Positions 32,426 through 45,640 of a stretch of 64,000 nt of DNA are shown one piece after another (the first letter of the stretch is position 1; the number at the start of each line of letters is the position of its first letter). The translations under genes and the position numbers were made by a program. Source of the stretch: Warburgia ugandensis (Eukaryota; Streptophyta; Magnoliopsida; Canellales; Canellaceae); assembly GCA_035236585.1 (NCBI GenBank), contig CP141128.1, positions 36,252,684 through 36,316,683 on the forward strand, given 5' to 3'. The notes beneath the pieces are model-generated. The model was given only the letters and a program-made list of their open reading frames with translations, did not search any database and was not told where the DNA came from.

Positions 32426-32728
32426 TGGAAGACGACAGGGGGTGCCGTTATCAAAATGGCCCCCTGTGTTTTTTGTTTTTTCGTTTTTCTGTTTAAATTA
32501 CAGAACTGCCCCTGATCTTTAAACGGCCGTAACTTCTTCATACGAACTCCGTTTTAGGCATTCTTTGAGGCATTGGATTTCATTTTTCGAGTAGAATCTA
32601 ATGGTACCAAGTTTCCTCACAAATTCCTTCATTTACTATTTCAAATAAAGTGAAAAATTTAACTCAATTCATTTCCTATAGAATGTCCAATTTTCGTTAA
32701 AAATAGCATAAATTACTTGGGCATTACA

Positions 32729-35700
32729 TTATTACCCCCTTAAATCAATTTCGTCCTCGAAATTCCATAAATTATCATCTTCAAGGTATTTTGTCTCTTA
32801 GATAACTTCTTGGTGAATGCATTCCCCTCTTAGGAATAAAATCTAGGCTCAACCTCAATTTATCATTTTTATTGTTCCTTCTACAAGGCCTTACCCATAA
32901 GGGCCGCTTTCGCTGTGTACTTTGATGCATACTCTCATATGTGCCAGTTTAACAATACCAGTTTCTAGCTGTAATTCATCTATCTTGAAATCCTTAGATG
33001 CCTATACTTTTCTCATCATGTATAGGATAGTCTCCTTGTAGGATCATGCTTCTTTATTCATGTATAAATTACTCCATACTTCTTTCGAGATCATATTATC
33101 TTATTTCTCATAGTCCTTTTTGAATATCATAAGATAATCCCTTTTTCTTCTCGTCTTTCATCTAGTGATCTCTTCATCATCCACATCTTCTTCTAATGGT
33201 TGGTTATATGTCATTAGTAAGAGTTCAAAAAAGTTACCTTCTTTCTATTTGTGTCTAACTTTGCTTTTTATATTTGTCCCCAAGATACTTCAATAACTGA
33301 CATGGTATCATGTGCTCTACAGCCAAACCCTTGATTAACTTTGAATTTCAACTGTCTATCGTTTTCCATATGTGACTTTATTCCTCGACCAAAGTTACAT
33401 TTAGAATAAAATCATGAAAGCCTATTAGTAGCATCTTCCATTGAGGACCTTATCATATACTGAAAGTAAAATGTCCTAACTCTATATCCAGTTTCATAAT
33501 TATTGTATTCATTAAGCGCTTTTCTCCGTGAAGATTTTATCCAAACTCATGTCAAATGTTAATGGTCAATTCATCATCATGGGTCAAATGTTCTCGTCCA
33601 GAGGCCTTATCTCACTATTCACATCAATTTGTCATTAGGATTTTCAATAATGTTCCCATTTATGCAAAGCAAAAAGTCTCTTATTCATAACCGAGTACCC
33701 TTGCTAGGTCATGTTTGAATCCTTTGGCATCATCCTCTTTGTCCTTTCTTTGCTTGATGGTTTTCTCCATAACCTTTCAGTCCAAAAGTTCTATACTCAA
33801 TCCGGTAGGGTTAGTCCTTAGGAAATTCCTTCAATTGATTTTTCGTACTTGGTATATGCACATAACAACTAACTATTTGTCTCAAGGCAACGTAACATTA
33901 AATCTTCACCTTATAGTGTGCTAGCCATCTCACCTTTTTTCTTAATTCCTCAAATTTTTTCTTTCAAGTGCCTCCTTATTTTATCTTTCAAGTGCCTCCT
34001 CATACTTAGCTTATAATAGCAATTCTCGTTCAATAGCTACTACATCAAGTTATGTTGAAGCTGTTAAATCATGAAATTTGAAAAACACTCAGGTAAGCAT
34101 AGAATATTTTCTTAGACATAGAAAGACTTTATTTGATTACCTATTGATCTCTTTCCAGTTATATCTTTGTCATAAGCTCAAGGATCTCTAAAGTGATCGG
34201 TACTTATCTACCTTTCTTTTCAATCCAAGCCAGCAATATTTCTCAGACCCAAAGTAATTTCTTCACCTTGTCATGGTAGCCACTAAGGTTTGAAAAAATC
34301 TGTCTTATTGGTGGAGATCACTCCTTATTTTTGCTTTCGTCTTAGTTGTTACTGTATTTATTGTACTTGTAGCTCCTCCACGATGTGGCCTAATCAACTG
34401 ACCTCATACCCTGAAATGACTTAGTTTAACAGGTAACTTCTTTTAGGTAAAACTTATGTCCAAATACTTATAATATACTTCTGAGTATATAACTTCGACT
34501 ACTAACTCATAGATACTAACATACTTGATTAATTAGGGTGGGATACCTTTATTTAGTCAACAGTACTCTAAAGATAATGACTAAATAATGGTCTTAAGAT
34601 ATTTTCTTTTCCAAATCTATGATAGTAAGACCTCAATTTGATCCTTGATGGTACCCTTCTTGCTAAATGGACAAGTCACTGTCTCGACTTAATTCCTTTT
34701 TCAATATATTTTATTGGCAAGGTGGGATATCACCAAATTTTCCTTTTTATGGATTATATCCATTGGTGTTCCCCATAAGCTAATGGATCCGATAAGAATC
34801 TAATTGTAATAATTGATATCAAACCATTTATAGAATTTAATTTCTAGTTGGTCACCATTCCTCTTCGGAAATTTCTTGTTGCATAAGTCATGATCTTCCC
34901 CACTCGATGAAAGATTTGTATGTATCTTCATAAAGTCATGATCTTCTTTTTTTGAATATTCAATATTCATTGAATATTGGTAGTTACATCTCTATCTCTT
35001 TCTTTCTTTTCTTCAAAATCCTCATTTTTACATGCCTAGATCAATGTCTTCATGTGCTTTGTTGCATATAATCGATACTGCATCTTTTACTTAACAGATA
35101 TGATAAACTGAATGCTTCTCAGAAATTCTAAACTATCTTAAGATCATTGAAATCCTCAATTGCCTATAGCCTCAATAAAATTCATACAATGTCTTAATAA
35201 TGGCATTGTTGTTTTGATCATGCTACACCCCTCTTACAAGTTTACGTTAGGATCAATCTATTATCATCCTTAGTATTATCATCAAAATCTTTTGATAACT
35301 CGGTCAAATTCATTTCCCTATCATATTCGTGTTATGTTTCTCTTAATCACATTATATGTCAATTGCACACATCTTCTGATCTGCTCCATTATACTCAGGT
35401 TGTTATTATTCGATAGCACTTCACTCTTCATAAGACTCCAATTAAGGTATCCAAAATTGAGCTATCCATACCTTTGTGATCTAGCACGAGTCACAGTTAT
35501 CTCCTAATATCATCTTGCATTCTCATCCCTCTTAGATTATCATCAAAATCTTCTCAAAGTCTATTTTTTACATCCCCTATCCTACTCATATCATATCCTT
35601 GTGATAGTGTACTCATATTCTAATATTCTTTATGATGGTAAGATAGCCACCTAGGTTCTTTGATTTTCTCACCTTTGATGAGATTACTTTATTGCAAGTC

Positions 35701-36056
35701 AGAACTATCTACTAACAAGTTCACTAACATCCTCATTCATCATTCTCACAATATGATCCATATATGAGTTTTTATATTTGCACCACACAACAATCCTTAA
35801 TCCTTAAGTCGTCTTAGATTGGATTTTGGATAAGGGTTGCACTATCCTCTACTTAATTATTTGTTAAACCAAGCTGTGTTTCACCTATTTATTTATGGTG
35901 AACTACCTTGAGCATTAATATTGTAATCCTCAAATAGAAGTAGTCATCTCCACTACTCCTATTTATACTACTTCTTCTTGATTTTCTCTATTGTCTATGA
36001 CCCTTGGAGATGCTGGACTGGCTGTGAAAGGATAAAACCTCGGCTCTGATACCAAC
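32729..36056 (-). mobile_element. Non-coding interior of LARD1
   Basis: 3,328 bp, AT-rich. It is homologous in reverse complement to 55,693-59,180; for example the plus-strand segment at 33,690-33,910 matches minus 58,250-58,030. Every frame is short, and no gag or pol motif is visible. A roughly 70-codon antisense frame (33,715-33,924) is also open in LARD2 but may be chance. Confidence 0.85.
36043..36054 (-). other. Primer-binding site (initiator-Met tRNA) of LARD1
   Basis: Minus strand TGGTATCAGAGC, two bases inside the 5' LTR, same spacing as in LARD2. Confidence 0.93.
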
Positions 36057-37435
36057 TGTGACGACCCGAGTTTTCCCAAGCATTTTTAAATGCAATATCT
36101 AATTCCTAAGGCGAGATGCATCCCTATTTGAAAACCATTTTATAAAAACCATGCAATGCAGCGAAAAAGCTTTTGCTTTAAACATATTTTGAAAACCCTG
36201 AGTGTCATTTGCTTTCACAACAATCAATGTAGTTTTTGAAAAAATTCAGAAATCATAAATGTTTTTCCCCAAGTCTATCCAGTCACAGCACACAGTCTAA
36301 CTGTAAATAAATACAAATACATGTCCAAAGGGTAGAGTGTTTACTTACTTGTATAATTGTCTCCTTTTGATTTACTTTGCTCGTAGCACTAACATAAGTG
36401 TCCTCTACTCGTGGATGGAACTATCCTGAAAAATGTTAAGGATAGGGTGAGTATATACTATACTCAGTAGGAGTCTATCACTACTAGTTTTACAATGCAT
36501 GCTATGTTTAAAATCATATGCTCTTTCAAACATGTGCATGGTCAAACAATCATGTTCAATATCGATATTAAAAACCACTGTCGAATTGAAATACTGATGA
36601 CTTAAAGAATAGCATAATCCAAGTCGAAAGTATCATATATATCATAAACATAATGATATGCATAAAATGCTCAACTGAATCCAACTCATGAATATGTGGT
36701 ATGGTCGACCAACCTCATGTCATGCCATATGCAATGCAAATAAATCCTCAAACCATAGGGTCCAACTATGCCCACGACCTCACCGCCATGTGGTCCCCGA
36801 GTACCTGAGGACACAGCATCATAGCCTCCATGGGGCATATGACACATCGACCTGGTGCCGTGACACCAGTGGTAGCCCCCTGTACCACATACAGGCGACG
36901 TAGGGACATGCCCTTTTTGGGCGTGGTACCCATTCCACCTAGTAGTGGTAGAGGCTGGGAGGCCACCCCAACTGCTCAGCATAGCGCCCACGAACTTACT
37001 AGCTCAAATCATATACCATCAAACAAGCAAAAACATCTTTTTTCAAAACCTGTCATCTTTGGGTCCCTCACAACTGCTATGGCGGTGGCAGATCTCTCTG
37101 GAAAAATCGGGAGAAGAGGGTTTCTGGAGAAGTCTGGAGGTGGAAGACGATAGGGGGTGCCGTTATCAAAACGGCCCCTTGCGTTTTTCGTTTTTCTGTT
37201 TAAATTACAGAACTGCCCTTGATCTTTAAACGGCCGTAACTTCTTAATACGAACTCCGTTTTCGGCGTTCTTTGAGGCATTGGATTTCATTTTTCGAGTA
37301 GAATCTAATGGTATCAAGTTTCCTCACAAATTCTTTCATTTACTATTTCAAATAAAGTGAAACATTTAACTCAGTTCATTTCCTATAGAATGTGCAATTT
37401 TTGTTAAAAATGACATAAATTACTCGGGCATTACA
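36057..37435 (-). repeat. 5' LTR of LARD1, internally deleted and promoterless
   Basis: 1,379 bp instead of about 2,850. Sequence jumps at about 37,077 from 'gtccctcacaactg' directly to 'ctatggcggtggcagatc'. The missing about 1.47 kb covers the TATA box, leader, splice-like donor and minisatellite. It retains the ends tgtgacgacccg and gggcattaca. Confidence 0.9.
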
Positions 37436-37459
37436 CTGTTGGAACCCCGAGGTGTTACA

Positions 37460-37903
37460 ATTATATTCACTTTTGTGAGGACTGCAAACCTAACATCAAT
37501 CACCACGGAAAGCAGCAGATTTACGAATTTATTATTATGGTCGGACAAGTAGTTACAGCCTTACAAGTAGGCATCAAGAAGCAGACCAATTTGTCTTCAT
37601 TGATTAATTCATGGTATTAGACAATGCACCATGATTATAGGTTTTTTGAAGTATTGATTAAATGTTTGGTCATTTTGATCATCCCATTGATGCTGACCAC
37701 TAGATTCCAACCTGATTTGTGGATCGTTGTCATAGGTCATGTCGGCTGCTCAAGCATGAACTTAGGCGATGATGGCTGGATCAATGTTTCTAGTCATTCT
37801 GACAATATATCCATAGAATATGATCAGACTCCTAATCTTGTCTGTTAGATCATGTCATAAAGTTAAGTAAATTTAAATATCGCACTGCAGAGAGATACAA
37901 ATT
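37460..37903. other. Gene-free interval
   Basis: Sequence to the right of the TRIM/LARD1 nest. Short frames only, nothing recognised. Confidence 0.4.
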
Positions 37904-38385
37904 TTCAGTGCAGCTAAAAACAAGCTAGAAGGTGAAATCCCTTCTGCCGTAGGAAACTTGGAGGACTGCAAACCATGGACTTAGCAAACAACAGCTTCTC
38001 TGGACCGATTGCTGCCAGTTTGGTGGTATGGTCAATCGAAGTATTTGAATTTGCTTCGGAACAGAATGATTGGAAGTATTCCTTCTGAGCCGAATCCCTT
38101 GGGCCGAAATCCTCGATTTATCTAAGAACAATCTTTCTGCGACTATCAAGATCTCCACTGTCCTTCTGCAGAATCTTAAGTATCTAGGACTGTCGGAGAA
38201 TTCTCTATCAGGCAGCATTCCAGTTGACCTCTGCTTAGGGAATTAAAATCTGAAGAACTTATTTCTTGCATGGAACAAGTGACCTGGGTCGATCCCACCA
38301 GAACTACTTGAGTGTTATTCACTTCAAGTCTTGGATCTTTCAGACAATGGTCTTAATGGACATACACCATCAGGCATCGACAGTC
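37904..38385 (+). pseudogene. LRR receptor-like kinase fragment (ectodomain relic)
   Basis: Three plus-strand frames together spell plant-type leucine-rich repeats: NKLEGEIPSAVGNLE, then (after a frameshift near 37,963) LQTMDLANNSFSGPI, then ILDLSKNNLS, NLKYLGLSENSLSGSIPVDL, an in-frame stop near 38,244, and LQVLDLSDNGLNG. The L-x2-L-x-L-x2-N-x-L-x-G-x-IP pattern is that of LRR-RLKs of the GSO1/PEPR class. No kinase domain, signal peptide or transmembrane segment is present. With at least two frameshifts and a stop, this is a dead fragment of about five repeats. Confidence 0.75.
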
Positions 38386-41100
38386 CATCGATATTTGATG
38401 ACATTTTTGCCCTTTTAAATATAGCACGTGAAAATCACGGGGGCCAACTCCGTCCAGGAAAACTAGCGGTTTGTTAATGGCTTGTTCACATTGGTTCTCT
38501 TAAGCCTCCTACAGGTACAAATGTGCGAATCGAAAACTTTAGGCCCTTAAGTGAGAAATCTTGCAAATATTGGGGCTCAGAAGTAAAATTTCTTTATTTA
38601 ACCTCTATTAATATCCTGCATTTCTATTTTTATTCAGAATTTTTGTCTTTTTCCAAAAAAAAGAAAAAGGAAAAGATCAACATGACAACCATGCCTATAG
38701 CGATGCTATGTCTTGCTTCTTCTCCATGAATGTAAAAGAGTTGCTACGGCGGTATTATGTAATTTATCCACGTTGCAAGGTAAACTGCTTTAGCTATGCG
38801 CTTTTGACAAAAAAGTGTTCCGAACTGCTTGGTACAAAGAATAATTTTACATAGTAGATGGATTTCCAGCAAGAAAGAGTTGAGTTGCTGACTTTTCACA
38901 TCGCCACTTTGGACATATAGCAACATTCAATTGATAAGCCTGTTCACAACAAGCTTACCGAAGCAATACAAAGTTGATTAGAAGTTTCAAGGTTTGAGAA
39001 TTGGCTACTGACTCCGTATGTGTTTCCGACTCACATTCCTTAAATAAAGATGTAACACCTGAGGCTACCAGGTAGAAATAAAAGATCAGATAATCACAAG
39101 GTTGTAATGTATGATGCGTGCATGATCATCTAGACTGTTTATTTTGTCTAATCGCCTTTCAGATATCCTTAGCAATGATGTAGCAGCAAATGGACACTCG
39201 TTATGATTGGATTTGAAGAACTTCGCTTGATATAGAATATTTCTTTTACTTCTTTTACTAAAATTCCAATATGCAAATCTCTGGTTATTCTTAGTCAAGG
39301 CGGAATTTACCATCAATATATTCAATTGTGTCTTGATTGGCCCCATTGAAGATTCTCCATGGAAAGCCAACCAAGAAACTTTTGGATTCTGTGTAGAACC
39401 CATGATGGGTGGAATCTAACTCGGTGGATTTCACCTGTAGTTGTTCAAGAGTGCATTTCATCGGAGGGTTGGAGACTGTAGAATACACTGTACAACTAGA
39501 TTCCATCCTGACTGCCCTTGCAAGTACTTGAGAAAAAATTTAACATCTTTGGGCTTATTTAGTAAAAATTTATCTAATATTGCTGCCCTTGCACCAAATG
39601 GTTTCTGCTTTGGCTAGGGCATGATGTGAAATTCTCTTTCTTTATTGGGTACTAAAGCTAAGGAAATGATATTCTCGCTCACATAGTTAAAATTAGGAAA
39701 AATCAGTTATTTAAACACTAAAGACTTTGAGGTTTCAGGTGAACCCATAAAATTTTTATTATAATGTTCAAGTCTAACGTACACTATTTGAAAAACCAAC
39801 ACCTTAAGGTTGTTGCTACCTTGTCCTACCCAAGTGCAGTTGACTAGCTTAATTGGTAGGTGACCGGCGTACGTGGATGATATGACCATTAAAATATTAA
39901 AAAAGGGAACAATCTTCTTTCCCCAATTTTAGAAGCCCTAAGTGCCACCAACCCACATTTTCTCGTTGTAGCCATGAAAAACCTTCCCAGTTCAAAGATT
40001 CTACCTCATTTTATCTTCACTGAAGTCCCAGAGCGACTTTGTTTTAAATTCCATTTGAACCCCTACTTCCATTCTTTTGGATCTTGTCTTTGATGAAATT
40101 GCATGTGGGTTTCCTTGAGCAACGTCGCTGCAGGTAAAGCTATGGATCTGTCTGATGAGGATGAAGCTCCAAGAGCCCAATGTTGAAGGGGCTGTGGGTA
40201 ATTCGAAGTGTATAGGTTAGGGATGATGAAAAATCGAAGAAGGAAGCTTTTCAAGTGTTTCAACTGGGCAGCAAAGAAAGGCTATGGTTATTTTAGATGA
40301 AAAGATCAATTACTTGGAGGATCAAGTGGCAGTGTAGTTTCTGCTTATTTTATGCTAAGGGTAAAAAGAGAACATACCTTGCATGGCTATTCTGTTCTAG
40401 AGAAGGCCCTTCAACTATAGAGCTAAGGTAGTTGGTGAATATCATGCTCAATCGATGATGCTCGGCGTCCATTGTATTAATCTTGCTCTAATGTTGGCTT
40501 TTATCATTTTGATGTTTAAATAGTGCACTTGGTGGTTCCAGTGCACTCTTTTGACTTCTAGTGATTTGTTAGGTGGATGCTTTGTTATTTGTATAAAGAG
40601 ATATAGATTGTAGTTTAATCACTAAAATCTACACCAATTGGGTATTACAATTTCAATTTGTTTTTTCATTGATTGCCTATTGAGAAAGTGCTGATTTAAT
40701 TAATCAATTAGAGCTCAGAAATTCATTTGCTTGGGTTTAAGAAGATAAGTATGGCAACCCATTGCCTTCGATGGAGATTCTCCCAATAATATGGTAAACT
40801 AATGTAGAGCTATTACTTTGTTATTTGTTGCTATTGGGAGTTCTAAGATTACAAGAGCATGGTCTAAAAGTGTACACCACTTGCCACAGTCAATAGCCAA
40901 ATCACATAGAAACTGACTTGAAAGTTATTTTATGAACCAAAGTGAGTAATGATTTTCTCTGAAAGAATAGAAATTTAGCCGTAGACAATAACTAAATCAA
41001 ATAGAAGCTGGCCAATATCAAAACCAATGATTTGATGTTGATTAAAAAATACCACCACTTTGGTTGGGAGATATGGATCCACCGATTTGAGAAGGTTGTT
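38386..41100. other. Gene-free interval
   Basis: Frames up to about 105 codons (for example minus 39,086-39,403) carry no domain I recognise. No LTR or RNA gene is visible. Confidence 0.4.
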
Positions 41101-43286
41101 TGTTTATTTTAAAATACTGCAAGTGCACGAATCTATAGTAATATAGAATGTGCAAGTATGTGTTAATCCTATAAGGACTCAATCTGTAAATTTAGAATCT
41201 CAATTAAAATTTGTTTTAAATTATCTTAACCTAGCCAATGAATGAGCAACAAATAGTCAGAAAAATACTAAAAGAGACTTAAATTTCTCAAATTTCTAAA
41301 AAAAAACAAGGGTTTTGGAATCCGCCATAGTAAATCACATATATTCAAAATTAAGTATTCTAGATCTAATACTACACATATAATGAAATAGCAATGGATT
41401 AAAAACATGGAAAAGTTCTACATTAAAAGACCTAATTTTTTATTTTCTCAATCCTAAGGTTTCACTTAACTTAGGATAGTTTTAGAGCATAACTTGTCTC
41501 TTTTAATGAGCACACTTATTAGAGATTTTATAAGCTGAGTTAATTAATATACCATAACTAGATTCTAGACTATAGGAGCTAAATCATATTTCCCACAAAA
41601 AGAACACTAAATATGTATATTAACTTACTTAACCTAAGGTTGATATTTTAGAACTTTTAAATCTAAGATACGCCTAAGCATGAATATACCTAAAATTAGT
41701 GGGGTTTCATCCTAACCTTAGCAAATACCTAGCTACACATATTTAACCTTGACACTATACTAAGATTTAATTCTACAATGAATGGTTGGGATTTAAAGGT
41801 GAATGGAAGAAAAAAAAAAAAATTAGAAGGAGGGGTTGTGGATTGCAAGGTCAAAATGATGTTAGACGTGGGATGCAATGTGTAATGGAGATTTAGATGA
41901 GTGAAAAGAGGTAAGGTGGGAAGGGAAAGGAATAAGGGTGAGCGGGAAAGAGAATAAGTGAGAAGGGAAAGAGGATATGTGGGGAGGAAAGAGAGAAAAA
42001 GGAATGAGAGAAAATAAAGGAAAGAAGTGGAAAATGGAAAAGTAGTGGGAAATGAGGCATGAGATTCAATATAGTTGTATAGGAAGTTTCAAAAAGTATG
42101 AAATAAAGGTGAATCATTGGATTGAAATGGGTGGTGGAGATCTTTCCTCCTTAGGATTTTATGTTGGATTCTCATGGAGTGGGTTGGTGGCTAGGATTTG
42201 TAACTCTTCTCTACTTTATTCCTGGTCTTTGCATCATCATTTCCCTAACTTGAGTCAAGGAGATTTGGTTGGAATATTCTTATCTAAAAGGTTCCTCTTT
42301 TCTTATCTAAAAATATCTTCTTTAAGGGCTCTTTTCTCTCTATCGTTGGATTAGGATGCCTTAGAGTGGATGACATAGATTCCTTTGAGGTTTCCATATC
42401 CACTCTTGGGATCCTCTTATTTTTCTACCAGCTCACCATAAATTTCTCCAACCAATGATTATAAAGGAGGCTGGGATGTTCTATTCCATGAGGTGGATGT
42501 CTTTCTCCTATTTTTAAGGTGGGTAGCCCACCGAAAATATCTCCACAAATGGGGCTCCATTCTAGTCTTTGTTATAGTGTATCTTCTCATTGGACCATTC
42601 TTGTTTGCTTTTACTCTCATTGGTTTCTTATGATATTCTTTAATAAGTATAGATCTTGGCCTTTAAATTTTTGTAAATTGTCTCTCTCTTCAATCCTTTA
42701 TTTTCTCCACTTATATTCCTTAGTTTTCTCATGTAATCACATGAGATTGAGCGTGACTCACCACCTTGCATGAAAAAAGTCATATGGCTTCTTAGGTGGT
42801 CCTTAATTTTGGTTGAGGAGAGGAGAGAATGTAAGAAAAAAGCCTTCATGTGGTCCCCAGTTTTCTAACTTGTTTTGTTTTAGAAAGCTCTCCTTGTATG
42901 TGATTCCAATATATATGATTTGAACTTACCTTAGAAGCTTCCCGAGATGGTGGATAGCTTACACTCAAGCATGGGAATTTTTGTTACCTTACTTTTGATA
43001 TGAACACAAATGGATAAGGCTTGGTCTCGGGGTTTCTGACTACTTTGACTTTGAAAACAACACCTAGTTTTTAGTCTGAACTCTTTGACTCCATATTTGG
43101 CATGTGTGGGTCCACCATATTCCTTGGACACTAAACTTGCTCTTTTAAAGGGTAAAATTTGTGCACTTTTCTCACTTGTACCATAGACTTGCAAAATATA
43201 GAATTAACCCTAATTAGTGTTATTTATGAAAAGGGCTAAAACATGCTCAATATAGAGTTATGTGTGTAATATTTCTATAGATATCA
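41101..43286 (-). repeat. Athila-like LTR (probable 3' LTR of element A)
   Basis: About 2.19 kb, TGTTTATT...GATATCA on plus. Its first 80 bp ('actgcaagtgcacgaatct', 'atagtaatatagaatgtgca') are the reverse complement of the terminal motif of Athila LTRs, as in the copy ending at 63,575. The following internal sequence matches that after 52,770. The pairing with 50,257-50,579 is only moderate, so element membership is tentative. Confidence 0.5.
41888..42060 (+). repeat. Long nearly pure purine tract
   Basis: About 170 bp are almost entirely A and G, with a loose period of about 22-25 bp (gggaaagagaataag-like). It lies inside the Athila-like LTR. A weaker purine tract is at about 52,110-52,160 in the LTR of element B. 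Confidence 0.7.
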
Positions 43287-45379
43287 AATACCTCTGACTT
43301 AGTTTCTCCTACTCCTCGAGCAAAACTACAAAAGAGAAATATAGAAAGCTAAAAAAATAATCCTAATGACTTTTACAACGGTTGTCATTTGTATTTAGTA
43401 TATGTAGAAATCCTTTAAACCCCTAATTTATCTCTAGTGGACAAGTTATAGTCTCATAAGGGTTTTTGAAAATGATACCCATAAGCATTTTCCAAAATTT
43501 TTTATGAAAGTCTTTTATTTATCTTTGAGAATTTTCTTCTATTCATCTTTTATTCCTAACTTAGCATGTTAATAGAAATGACCAATAGTTCAAAATTTTT
43601 CCATATGGTAAAGATATTTCATTATTTCATCAACCTTGGAGTGTAGTGTGGGGATATAGTTAATATATATAATTATAAATTTTCAAGTAAATTATAACTT
43701 AAATTACCATCCAAAAGTATGTTTTGACTTCAAATCTCACAAGATATTTTTGGTGCCTAAAAAGAAATCACTTAGAAAGGGATAAATCTCTCATCAATGT
43801 GTGAGTAGAATAATATTCATCAAAGCTAGTTCTCACATATTTCATATCAAAGAATGAAAACTTAGAAAATTTTGATATGGTCTGATGGAAGGATATCAAC
43901 AATTATAAAATATATTACTTTACCAAAATTCCTTACTCATTTATAACCATATCTAAGCTATACTTCTCCTAGATCAACTAAGACTTCTAATAGGATGAAA
44001 TATGGGCTTCGAATAGGGTTATAAAACAATGGGTATAAGGAGAAGCAAAGGTTGTTTTGAAAATATGCACATGTTCTACTAAAGTATTCACAACTTTCTT
44101 TTCTTCCCATAAGAGTGAATATTTTTATTTTCATTGGCTATATTCCTTCACTTTTTCACTTTTCCTTCACTTTTGAATATAGCCTTTTTCAGCCTTTATA
44201 TCCATCTCTTAAAATATATCGCTCATGCTATTTCTCAAGATACTTTTCCATCATCTCTAAATGTTTCCAAAACTATTGGGTATTGGATATATTATAAGGG
44301 TTCAATAAGGTAATGGTTAATGTGTTCACAAAGAAAAGGCTTATTAAAAAGGCACAAGGGGTTAACTAGCTACAAAATAATAACTTAGGGAAGGTTAAAA
44401 TATCAAGGTTAAACAAGGATAGCCCTTATCATTTCCTAAGTTTTATATGGCTTAAAATGAACATAAACTGAAAATATATATGGTATAGTTTTTTACATGT
44501 TTTCTCAATAGTTGACCAAGATGAAGCATAAAGAGACCAATTAAGAACTTACATTAGCTGAAGAGAACTTTGGAATTCATATATAACTATAAAAAAGAAA
44601 GAATGGCTCTAAAGCTTACATAGTTTTTAAGTCTCCACAAATCTTCTTCAGGATCTCTAAGTTATATTTACTCTTCAACTTAAGCCATGTATATAACTAT
44701 TGTGCAATAAGTATTTCAACTTTAATTTTTCATGAAAAACTTTAGAAAAAGTGTAAAACAATGAACTAATTGTATACAAATATATTAAAAAGATTAATTT
44801 AAGAGTATACTAAATATTTGGAAAATTTGAATTCTATTCCTTGTAAAGGAACTTTTCATAAATTTTTTAAATAAAAGACTAAAAAATAACTAAAAAGACT
44901 TTGGACACATAAAAATTTAAATACCCTATCCCAAGACTTAAATTAAACATTGTCTCCAATGTTTTAAAATAAAAGCATGAACAAATGGAATAACTAACTA
45001 GAGAGCGAAGGGTTAGAAGGATGGTACCTTCACTCCACTTATGGGGCAATGATCTATTGATGTGGCCACAAACATGCATAATATGCAATGCAGATGCAAA
45101 TGCAACTACTCTATGATATCCAGACCTAGATTAACTAACTAATCCATTAGATCCAATCCTAAACTAATTATGAAATTCTTAGAAAACATACTCCATTTCA
45201 AGATATCTCAACTACATTTACCACCCATAAAAGTATGGTGTTGAAAAGATAAGGACATCATAGATCGCCATTGACAAGAATTTCTTGGTACCAACTTGAG
45301 GTGAATTGCTCCAAGTTTTGCCAAATTGAGGATATAATAGGCCAACATAAAAAAATTGATAATATTCCTCATCCCTTAC

Positions 45380-45640
45380 CTTCTCTGGATGGCTAAGGTT
45401 AAGCTGACTCTACATCTCCCATAAGGTTGGTTCATTTTCCTCTAGATGCAAAGAAATAAGGGGGCTTAAACCCTCTTTATCATCTTCTACACACCCTAGG
45501 GCTTGTTGATGTTGGGCCAAAACATTAGTTAGCTCACCTGCGTATTCTATATCAAATTCTAAGACATGATTAATAGGCAAGGGATCAGATGAACTGAAAA
45601 TGTCATAGTGTGCACTTTCTAGGAAAGATGTTAAGTCCAA
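45380..45640 (-). pseudogene. Athila-like pol fragment upstream of reverse transcriptase
   Basis: The minus-strand frame contains GELTNVLAQHQQALG, then DDKEGLSPLISLHLEENEPT. This is the pattern of the segment just before RT in Athila/Tat elements (a leucine/lysine helix, then G-[IL]-SP-x2-x-H-x-[IL]-x-LEE). A stop follows the EM at its end. The catalytic RT motifs are not readable downstream. It is the source region of the 252-bp array and the only copy open across the unit. Confidence 0.55.

Larger units (their letters stand above)
27015..32728 (-). repeat. 3' LTR of LARD1 (2,846 bp plus a nested solo LTR)
   Basis: The parts are 27,015-29,562 and 32,431-32,728. On the plus strand it begins tgtgacgaccctgg and ends cttgggcattaca. 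Compared with the solo LTR it lacks about 45 bp around 29,480 that include the TATA box. Confidence 0.9.
27015..37435 (-). mobile_element. LARD1: large non-coding LTR element, complete, with nested solo LTR
   Basis: Perfect 5-bp target duplications CTGTT lie at 27,010-27,014 and 37,436-37,440. In element orientation: 5' LTR (36,057-37,435), initiator-Met PBS (36,043-36,054), a 3.3-kb interior without coding capacity, a polypurine tract (32,729-32,741) and 3' LTR (27,015-32,728, containing a solo LTR). The sequence just inside the PPT (caatttcgtcctcgaaattc, read on plus) is typical of the Tekay/Del chromovirus 3' end, suggesting that the LARD derives from that lineage and keeps only its ends. 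Confidence 0.92.
26437..37459 (+). mobile_element. TRIM (terminal-repeat retrotransposon in miniature), split by LARD1
   Basis: The element is 597 bp once the nested LARD1 and its target duplication are discounted. It has 247-bp LTRs at 26,437-26,683 and 26,787-27,014 plus 37,441-37,459. The 103-bp interior has a PBS (TGGCATTAGAGC, 26,686-26,697, close to the initiator-Met complement) and a polypurine tract aaggggagaaaga (26,774-26,786). It encodes nothing. The LTRs start TGTGAAGCC, end TGTTACA, and share cccacatcac and tttataagag segments. I estimate about 80% LTR identity, so it is old. I could not find a clear target duplication. Confidence 0.88.

Noticed and set aside
33715-33924. Conserved antisense frame in both LARD interiors as a gene
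   Set aside because: The two interiors are similar throughout, so a shared open frame is expected. Length differs (69 against 106 codons) and no domain is visible.
39838-39880. tRNA-like or SINE head ('tgactagcttaattggtagg')
   Set aside because: It resembles a D arm, but no anticodon arm, B box or target duplication follows.
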